This document shows, in pieces, positions 25,585-31,602 of a DNA stretch of 64,000 nt; position 1 is the stretch's first letter; every line of letters starts with the position of its first letter. Location: contig NZ_CP021248.1 of assembly GCF_017309955.1 (NCBI RefSeq), positions 992,001 through 1,056,000 of the forward strand, read 5' to 3'. Made by a program: the position numbers and the translations under genes. The notes under the pieces are model-generated. The model worked only from the letters and a program-made list of their open reading frames with translations, had not been told where the DNA came from and searched no databases. This DNA is from Novosphingobium sp. KA1 (lineage in GTDB: Bacteria > Pseudomonadota > Alphaproteobacteria > Sphingomonadales > Sphingomonadaceae).

Positions 25585-26885
25585 GCCGCGCCCTCCGCCA
25601 GACCGCCGGTTTTGCGGGCGGCGCGCCGCTCGGCCAGCCAGATCACGCCGAACACGATCAGCAGCGTCAGCGGGACAAAGGTCAGCCGGGCAAAAGACTG
25701 CGAGGCGGCGGCATCTTCCACCGCCGTGAGCGCGGGCCCGGTGAGCTTCGTGAAGGCGTCCGGTCCGCCGGCCAGCTCGACCTTGGCCGCGTCGAACATC
25801 TCGCCAAGGCGCGGCAGCACAAAGAAGCTCGCCAGCGCACCGGCCGAACCGACCAGCCCGAGCGCCCAGGAATCGCCGCGCGGGTAGCGTTCGGCAACCG
25901 AGGCCAGCATCGTCGGCCACATCGCGCAGACGCCAAGGCCCCAGACGGTCGATGCCAGGATCGCGGAAACCGGGGACTGGGCCTGCGAAAGCAGGAACAG
26001 CCCGATCGCGGCGAGCAGGCTGGAGACCCAGAGCAGGCCCGGATTGGACAGGCGGCCGGCGATCCGTCCGGCGAAGTGGCGGAACACGAACATCAGCGCG
26101 CTGACATAGACCAGCAGCAGGATGCCGCGCATGCCGACGCGGTTGCTGAGCGCCACGTCGATCCACTGGCCCGGCGCCAGCTCGGAAGAGGCGGTGAGGA
26201 ACATCGCTCCGAACCAGATGAAGAAGCTGGGACGGCGCACCACTTCCAGCATCATGTCCTTCATCGCCCGCTCGCCGGCCGCCGCGGGCGGCTCGGGGAA
26301 GCGGGTCGTGGCGGCGATCATGATGACAAGCACGGCGGGAAGGAACACCAGCGCCATGATCGCCTGCCAGGGCAGCAGCGGCGCCAGGAACACGCCGGCG
26401 AGCCCGCCGACGATGAGCCCGCCCGGATACCAGGCGTGAAGCACGTTGAGCCGGTGGGTGGTGGCTTCGGGATAGAGCCGCGCGGTCAGCGGATTGATCG
26501 ATGCCTCGGCAAAGCCCCAGCCGATGCCGCTCAGCAGCATGCCCAGCCAGACGAGGTGGTAGACCGCCATGCCGCTGGCGAACAGGCCCGCCCCGACGAT
26601 CAGGGTGGTGCCGATGAGGAAGGCGATCCCGCAGCCGATCAGCACGCGGCGGATGCCGATCCGGTCCAGCACCGCGCTGACCACAAAGACGGTGATCGAG
26701 AAGCCGAGGAACGCCGAGCCGAGCGCGGCGCCGATCATTTCGCCCGCCGAAATCGGCGCGACGGGGTCGATCCACTGCGCCTTCAGGCTGCTGGCGACTG
26801 CCGCGCGCAGCGACGCGCTCATCGACGCGGTGAAGAGCGCCAGGACGCTCAGCCAGAATAGCCTTTGCCGGTTTATGTCCGTCAT
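25581..26885 (-). CDS. MFS sugar transporter
   Basis: 434 residues with about 12 hydrophobic helices and an MFS loop (AVLDRIGIRRVLIGCG between helices 2 and 3). The central loop (about 195-215, FPEPPAAAGERAMKD) is basic and cytosolic. The overall pattern resembles the fucose/glucose permease branch. In this operon it should import the sugar released or modified in the periplasm. The start at 26885 was chosen for AGAGGA 6 bases upstream; an ATG six codons earlier (26903) has none. A 61-base gap separates it from the upstream isomerase gene, which could hold an internal promoter. Confidence 0.85.
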   Translation of the reverse strand: MTDINRQRLFWLSVLALFTASMSASLRAAVASSLKAQWIDPVAPISAGEMIGAALGSAFLGFSITVFVVSAVLDRIGIRRVLIGCGIAFLIGTTLIVGAGLFASGMAVYHLVWLGMLLSGIGWGFAEASINPLTARLYPEATTHRLNVLHAWYPGGLIVGGLAGVFLAPLLPWQAIMALVFLPAVLVIMIAATTRFPEPPAAAGERAMKDMMLEVVRRPSFFIWFGAMFLTASSELAPGQWIDVALSNRVGMRGILLLVYVSALMFVFRHFAGRIAGRLSNPGLLWVSSLLAAIGLFLLSQAQSPVSAILASTVWGLGVCAMWPTMLASVAERYPRGDSWALGLVGSAGALASFFVLPRLGEMFDAAKVELAGGPDAFTKLTGPALTAVEDAAASQSFARLTFVPLTLLIVFGVIWLAERRAARKTGGLAEGAA

Positions 26886-26946
26886 GCCCGATCCTCTACC
26901 CATGGGCCCCGTGTTGTCTGTTATCGGGGACGTGTTTGCCGTGCCG

Positions 26947-27990
26947 TCAGGTCAACCCCAGCCAGCGCCGGTTGTTGGCGGGATCTCCGCCCCCTGCGAA
27001 ATCGTCGAATGCCCGCTCCGGACGGCGGATCATGTGCGCCGCGATGAAGGGTGCCCCCTCGCGCGCGCCGTCCTCGGGGTGCTTGAGGCAGCACTCCCAT
27101 TCGAGCACCGCCCAGCCCTCGTAGCCATACTGGGTTAGACGCGAGAAGATGCCGGTAAAGTCGACCTGCCCGTCGCCCAGCGAGCGGAAACGGCCGGGAC
27201 GATCGACCCAGTCGGCATAGCCGCCATAGACGCCCGCCCGCCCGGTCGGATTGAGTTCGGCGTCCTTGACGTGGAACATCCTGATGCGCTCGTGATAGAT
27301 GTCGATGAACTGGAGGTAGTCCATCGCCTGCAACACGAAGTGGCTGGGATCGTAGAGAATGTTGGCGCGCCGGTGGCCGCCTACGGCATCGAGGAAACGC
27401 TCGAAGGTCAGGCCGTCGTGCAGGTCCTCACCGGGATGGAGTTCGAAGCAGAGGTCGACCCCTTCCTCGTCGAAGCTGTCGAGGATCGGCTGCCAGCGCC
27501 GCCCCAGTTCCGCGAAGGCTTCCTCCACCAGACCGGCGGGGCGCTGCGGCCAGGGATAGAAGAACGGCCAGGCAAGCGCGCCCGAGAAGGTGGCGTGGGC
27601 CGTCAGCCCCAGGCGGCGGCTGGCCTTTGCCGCAAGCTTGAGCTGATCCACCGCCCATGCCTGCCGCTGCGCGGGCTTGCCGCGCAGTTCGGCCGGGGCG
27701 AAAGCATCGAAGGCGGCGTCATAGGCGGGATGGACCGCCACCAGCTGGCCTTGCAGGTGGGTGGACAGCTCGGTGATCTCGACCCCGGCCTCGCGGCAGC
27801 GCCCGGCCAGTTCGTCGCAATAGTCCTGGCTTTCGGCCGCCAGCCCAAGGTCCATGCAGCGCGGATCGTTGCTGGGCACCTGGATGCCCTTGTAGCCGGC
27901 CTGCGCCATCCACCGGGCGGCATTGTCCAGGCTGTCGAACGGGGCGGCATCACCCATGAACTGCGCCAGAAAGATGGCAGGACCACGCAT
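26947..27990 (-). CDS. Cytosolic sugar isomerase/epimerase-like TIM-barrel protein (A)
   Basis: 347 residues without a signal peptide, so cytoplasmic. It has the xylose-isomerase-like TIM-barrel pattern with ligands in the usual strand positions: Glu in CFELHPGED, Asp/His in ILYDPSHFV, His/Asp in MFHVKDAEL and Glu in AVLEWEC. Homologues encoded beside Gfo/Idh and DUF1080 genes take part in 3-keto-glucoside breakdown, for example hydrating or isomerising a keto-glucal. The exact reaction here is inference. It lies 14 bases downstream of the cytochrome c gene. Confidence 0.78.
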   Translation of the reverse strand: MRGPAIFLAQFMGDAAPFDSLDNAARWMAQAGYKGIQVPSNDPRCMDLGLAAESQDYCDELAGRCREAGVEITELSTHLQGQLVAVHPAYDAAFDAFAPAELRGKPAQRQAWAVDQLKLAAKASRRLGLTAHATFSGALAWPFFYPWPQRPAGLVEEAFAELGRRWQPILDSFDEEGVDLCFELHPGEDLHDGLTFERFLDAVGGHRRANILYDPSHFVLQAMDYLQFIDIYHERIRMFHVKDAELNPTGRAGVYGGYADWVDRPGRFRSLGDGQVDFTGIFSRLTQYGYEGWAVLEWECCLKHPEDGAREGAPFIAAHMIRRPERAFDDFAGGGDPANNRRWLGLT

Positions 27991-28004
27991 CGTGCTTGTG
28001 CCCC

Positions 28005-28406
28005 TTACTTCAGGCTCTTGAGATAGGCGACGATCGCGGCGCGCTTGGCCGGATCGGGCGTGGCGATCGGCATCCGGGTGCCGGGCACCTTTTTGGCCGG
28101 CGCGGCGAGGAAGGCGTCGAGCGTCTTGTCGTCCCAGCTCAGCTTCGAGCCCTTGAGCGCGGGCGAATAGTTGAAGCCAGGGGCAGCGGCGGCCTGGCGT
28201 CCGGCCACGCCGTTGAGGTTGGGGCCGACACCGTTCTTGCCGCCCTTGTCCACGCTGTGACAGGCGCGGCAGGCGTTGAAGGCGGCGGGTGCGGTCTGCG
28301 CCGCGGCGCTGCCGGCGGTAAACAGGGCGGCCAGCATCATTGCTGCGGCGAGGGTTCTCGGGCGCGGGGTCATGGGGGGCAGGCTGAGGGGTGCTGTCAT
28401 GCGCAT
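28005..28406 (-). CDS. Periplasmic monohaem cytochrome c
   Basis: 133 residues. A hydrophobic signal (about 18-36, TLAAAMMLAALFTAGSAAA) precedes one CxxCH haem site (FNACRACHSVDKGG). GVGPNLNGVAGR and a methionine ligand region (VPGTRMPIATPDPAKRAAIV) follow, the class I layout. It is the first gene of the 3-keto-sugar operon and the natural electron acceptor of the GMC/subunit-3 dehydrogenase, as in Caulobacter lacABC-type complexes. GGAGAG lies 6 bases before the ATG at 28406; a second ATG two codons later is possible. Confidence 0.88.
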   Translation of the reverse strand: MRMTAPLSLPPMTPRPRTLAAAMMLAALFTAGSAAAQTAPAAFNACRACHSVDKGGKNGVGPNLNGVAGRQAAAAPGFNYSPALKGSKLSWDDKTLDAFLAAPAKKVPGTRMPIATPDPAKRAAIVAYLKSLK

Positions 28407-28441
28407 CCTCGACTCTCCGTCTTATTTCTTATTGCCATATG

Positions 28442-28453
28442 TTTACCGGTAAA
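28442..28453. promoter_or_regulatory. LacI-type operator candidate in divergent promoter
   Basis: TTTACCGGTAAA is a perfect 12-base palindrome centred on CCGG, in an AT-rich 110-base region between the divergent cytochrome c and Gfo/Idh genes. Flanking ATATG and CATAT extend the symmetry with a one-base offset. LacI proteins bind palindromes with a central CG step, and the locus encodes a LacI regulator at 19559-20608. Confidence 0.55.
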
Positions 28454-28516
28454 TCATATCGGATCAAGGCTGAAATTCATGACTTTATGGTATTCTGAAA
28501 AATACAAGGGAGAGCG

Positions 28517-29674
28517 GTGATGAAACGGACCCTGCAACTGGCCATGGTGGGCGGAGGCGAGGGCGCCTTCATCGGCGCGATCCACCGCGCGGCGGCGGCG
28601 CTCGACGGGGACTGGCGACTGGTCGCAGGGGCCTTCAGCAGCGATCCCGCGCGCAACCGGCGCTCGGGCGACATGCTGGGCATTGCACCGGCGCGCACTT
28701 ATGCGTCGCTGGAGGCCATGCTTGCCGCGGAATCGGGTCTGCCCGAAGCGGAACGGGTGGATGCGGTGTCGATCGTCACGCCCAACCACCTCCACGCGCC
28801 GATGGCGATTGCCGCGCTGGACGCCGGTTTTCACGTCTTCTGCGAAAAGCCCATGGCGCTGAGCACTGCGGAAGCGCAGGAAATCGCGCAGGCTGCGGCG
28901 CGTTCCGGCCGTCACTTCGCGCTTGCCTTCACCTATAGCGGTTATCCCTTGATCGAGGAGGCGCGGGCGCGGGTCGCGCGCGGCGATTTCGGCAAGGTGC
29001 GGCTGGTCCAGGTCGAGTATTCGCAAGGCTGGCTCAGCCAGCCGATCGACCGGGACGGCAACAAGCAGGCCGAATGGCGCACCGATCCCGCGCGCGCCGG
29101 GCTGGGGGGCTGTCTCGGCGACATCGGCACCCATGCCTTCCACCTGGCCGAACACGTATCGGGGCTCCGGGTGGAGCAGCTCTGTGCCGACCTCGCGACC
29201 CACGTTCCGGGTCGCCAGCTGGATGACGATGTCAGCGTGCTGCTGCGGCTCGATAACGGTGCGCGCGGCGTGCTCAAGGCCACCCAGGTCGCGGCCGGGG
29301 ACGAGAACGGCCTGAAGCTGCGTATCCACGGCGAGGCGGGCGGTCTCGAGTGGTCGCAGATGGAACCCAACAGCCTGGTGCTGCGTTGGCTGGACCGGCC
29401 GATGGAAACCGTGCGATCCGGCGGTCCGGGGCTGGCGCCGTCCACCTTGCAGCGGCTGCGCACCCCGGCGGGCCATCCCGAGGGCTACATCGAGGCTTTC
29501 GCAAACCTCTACCGCGCCTTTGCCGCCCGTATCCTCGGCGATGCGCCGGGCCCGGACGACGCATTCCCATCCGTCGCGGCGGGACTGCGCACCATGGCAT
29601 TTGTCGAAAGCGTGGTCGCCAATGCCGGGTCTGACAGCAAATGGACGCAGCTGGAGTTTACGCCCGGGTCATGA
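28517..29674 (+). CDS. Gfo/Idh/MocA-family oxidoreductase
   Basis: 385 residues. The N-terminal Rossmann start is LAMVGGGEGAFIGAIHRAA, followed by the family EKPMAL motif with catalytic-type Lys (VFCEKPMALSTAEAQE) and the C-terminal domain motif GGCLGDIGTHAFHLAEHVSG with the Asp/His pair. It has no signal peptide and is cytosolic NAD(P)-dependent. Divergent from the operon and sharing its promoter region, it probably reduces a 3-keto-sugar to the free sugar or oxidises C3 inside the cell. AAGGGAG lies 5 bases before the tandem ATG codons. Its 3' end overlaps the convergent hydroxylase-like gene by 6 bases. Confidence 0.85.
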   Translation: MMKRTLQLAMVGGGEGAFIGAIHRAAAALDGDWRLVAGAFSSDPARNRRSGDMLGIAPARTYASLEAMLAAESGLPEAERVDAVSIVTPNHLHAPMAIAALDAGFHVFCEKPMALSTAEAQEIAQAAARSGRHFALAFTYSGYPLIEEARARVARGDFGKVRLVQVEYSQGWLSQPIDRDGNKQAEWRTDPARAGLGGCLGDIGTHAFHLAEHVSGLRVEQLCADLATHVPGRQLDDDVSVLLRLDNGARGVLKATQVAAGDENGLKLRIHGEAGGLEWSQMEPNSLVLRWLDRPMETVRSGGPGLAPSTLQRLRTPAGHPEGYIEAFANLYRAFAARILGDAPGPDDAFPSVAAGLRTMAFVESVVANAGSDSKWTQLEFTPGS

Positions 29675-30472
29675 GTTCACCGCCTGGGCTTCGCCGCCTT
29701 CCGCGCTCAGTCCCGGGAGGCCGCGGTCAGGCACCGTGCGCGCCTTGATCGCGTCGAAATCGGCTTCGTATCGCTTGCGTATGGTTCCGCAGAGACGGTC
29801 CCAGATCGTCGTGTAGCCGCCGTAATTGCCGGTGAAGTAGCGATGGTGCTGGTCGTGGAACGTCGCGGTGATGAACCACTTGGTAGCCCAGGTGCGGTTC
29901 CACCAGCGCGGCAGGAACTCGTATCCGGAGTGCACGTAGAGACCCATGACGATGTTGGTCGGCAGGATCAGCGCCATCGTTGCGGGATGAACGGTGAAGA
30001 TCGCCAGGAACAGCGGCACGAAGCCGCCGTTGATGATCGATTCCAGCGGATTGACGGAGAGTGTCGTCAGCAGGTTGGGCGAGGTCGACTTGTGGTGAAG
30101 CTTGTGCACCCAGCCATAGAACGGCTCCTTGTGCATCCAGCGATGGAGCCAGTAGAAATAGGTGTCGAACAGGAAAAAGTACGCGCCGAACTCCAGCGCG
30201 ATCATCCACCAGGGGGCAGGGCCGCTGTGGAAGGTGATCCAGCCCTGCGCCTTCAGCCAGCCAGTAGCGGCGCCAAGGATCTTGCCCGAGATCAGCAGGG
30301 TGATCACGGCGACGATCGCTTCGTTGCGCAGTGTCTTCCACTTGAACCCGCGCGGCTGGATCTTGCGGGCCTTGAAGAATCCGCTGACGATGCCGGCAAC
30401 CACGCCGGTGGCGACAAAGGCCCATAGCCAGACGGTGAGCGCCTGTTCACCGGTGAAGAGCGTTTCGATCAT
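29669..30472 (-). CDS. Sterol desaturase/fatty acid hydroxylase-family membrane protein
   Basis: 267 residues with about four membrane helices and the di-iron histidine boxes HRWMH, HKLHH and HDQHH in the family order (the first two about 13 residues apart, the third near residue 205). Members insert or hydroxylate C-H bonds in lipids or carotenoids in the inner membrane; the substrate here is unknown. The N-terminal helix starts right after the ATG. A small ORF ends 8 bases upstream, so the two may be co-translated. It is not obviously part of the sugar locus. Confidence 0.82.
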   Translation of the reverse strand: MIETLFTGEQALTVWLWAFVATGVVAGIVSGFFKARKIQPRGFKWKTLRNEAIVAVITLLISGKILGAATGWLKAQGWITFHSGPAPWWMIALEFGAYFFLFDTYFYWLHRWMHKEPFYGWVHKLHHKSTSPNLLTTLSVNPLESIINGGFVPLFLAIFTVHPATMALILPTNIVMGLYVHSGYEFLPRWWNRTWATKWFITATFHDQHHRYFTGNYGGYTTIWDRLCGTIRKRYEADFDAIKARTVPDRGLPGLSAEGGEAQAVNS

Positions 30473-30480
30473 GGCGGCGC

Positions 30481-30570
30481 TCAGGCCAGTGCGACGGCAA
30501 AGGCGATGGCATGGGCAAGCACGGCAAGCATGCCGGCAACAAGGACCGGGCGATACGGGATGGCGGGCAT
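30481..30570 (-). CDS. 29-residue hydrophobic small protein upstream of the hydroxylase
   Basis: An ATG preceded by a perfect AGGAG five bases upstream opens a frame of 29 codons: MPAIPYRPVLVAG, then MLAVLAHAIAFAVALA, then TGA. The second half is a single membrane-spanning length of Ala/Leu/Val/Phe residues. The stop lies 8 bases before the hydroxylase ATG. Its strong ribosome-binding site and position suggest a real small membrane protein or a translated leader for the next gene. I recognise no family. Confidence 0.45.
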   Translation of the reverse strand: MPAIPYRPVLVAGMLAVLAHAIAFAVALA

Positions 30571-30744
30571 GGCAATCTCCTGAAGTCTCGTGCGGCCCCA
30601 ACGGGAGGTGCCGCCTGTCCGGTTTCAGGTGACAGGCCGCGATTGGCGGGCAATCGGTTTTACGTTACGTTGGCAAGGCCGCCGCAAAGTCGGCGAAAAT
30701 GCGGCGATTTTCCAATTGGCGCATCGTGAATGGGGAGATGCTGC

Positions 30745-31581
30745 GTGCGCTGGCTGCGCCGGATCCTGATCGAATTCTGGGCCATGGCGATCGCCGCCGC
30801 GATCATCGGTTTCCTGGGCCCGTTCGGCACCTATCTCGAGGGGGATTTCGTGGGCCGGGTCTGGCGCTGGTGGATGCACCTGATGGGCGCCTACGTGCTG
30901 GTGCGGCCCTCGATCCTGCTGTGGACCCGGGTGGCCGAGGCGACCTCCTTGCCCCGGCAGATGCTGGTCTATTGGGGGGTGTTTCTGTCGAGCTTTCCGC
31001 TGGCGCTCCTGTGGCGCTGGAGCGCGACGGCGTTCTTCCACCAGCTTGAAGGCTTCGCGGGTATCTTGCCCTTTGCGGTCTTGAGCGCGATCGGGGTTCT
31101 GGCGATCGTGGATCGTGCGCGCCGTCTCGATCACCGGCTGGCGGCCATGCTCAAGCCGGATCAGGCCGAGGTGCCGGCGATCGCGGCGGCAGGTGGCGCA
31201 CCGCTGCCGCCGCCGGGTGATGCTCAGCCTGCGTCCAGCCCCGCACCGCGTCCCCCACCGCGTCTTGCCGCGCGGCTTTCTCCCGGTTTTCACGGCCCGA
31301 TCATCGCCTTGCAAAGCGAGGACCACTACGTGCGGGTCCACGGCGTGCGCGGTTCCGAACTGGTGTTCATGCGGCTGCGCGATGCCATCGCCGAGATGGA
31401 CGACTGGCCGGGGGAGCAGGTTCATCGCAGCTGGTGGATCACCCGCAGCGCAATCGCCGGAATCGCGGCCGACGGACGCAATCGCAGCCTCACCCTGGTC
31501 AACGGGGCGGTGGCGCCGGTGGCGCGCGATTCCGTTGCCCGTCTCGAACGGGCGAATTTCCTCACGCTCGGCACCGGGTAA
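30745..31581 (+). CDS. Membrane-anchored LytTR-domain transcriptional regulator
   Basis: 278 residues with the GTG start. Four predicted membrane helices lie within residues 5-125 (FWAMAIAAAIIGFLGPFGTY, LMGAYVLVRPSILL, YWGVFLSSFPLALLWRW, LPFAVLSAIGVLAIV). A Pro/Ala linker follows, then a C-terminal LytTR DNA-binding domain (IIALQSEDHYVRVHG to LERANFLTL). There is no receiver domain, so it senses through the membrane part. The GTG was chosen because GGGGAG lies 7 bases upstream; the ATG at 30730 has no ribosome-binding site. It stands alone between convergent and divergent genes, and its target is unknown. Confidence 0.8.
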   Translation: MRWLRRILIEFWAMAIAAAIIGFLGPFGTYLEGDFVGRVWRWWMHLMGAYVLVRPSILLWTRVAEATSLPRQMLVYWGVFLSSFPLALLWRWSATAFFHQLEGFAGILPFAVLSAIGVLAIVDRARRLDHRLAAMLKPDQAEVPAIAAAGGAPLPPPGDAQPASSPAPRPPPRLAARLSPGFHGPIIALQSEDHYVRVHGVRGSELVFMRLRDAIAEMDDWPGEQVHRSWWITRSAIAGIAADGRNRSLTLVNGAVAPVARDSVARLERANFLTLGTG

Positions 31582-31602
31582 CGCCGCCGGACAGCCGCGC
31601 CG

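Noticed and set aside
25581..27990. A xylose operon, suggested by several xylose-isomerase-like TIM barrels and an MFS carrier
   Set aside because: No xylulokinase or true xylose isomerase signature is present; the GMC/subunit 3/cytochrome c/DUF1080 set points to C3-oxidised sugars instead.
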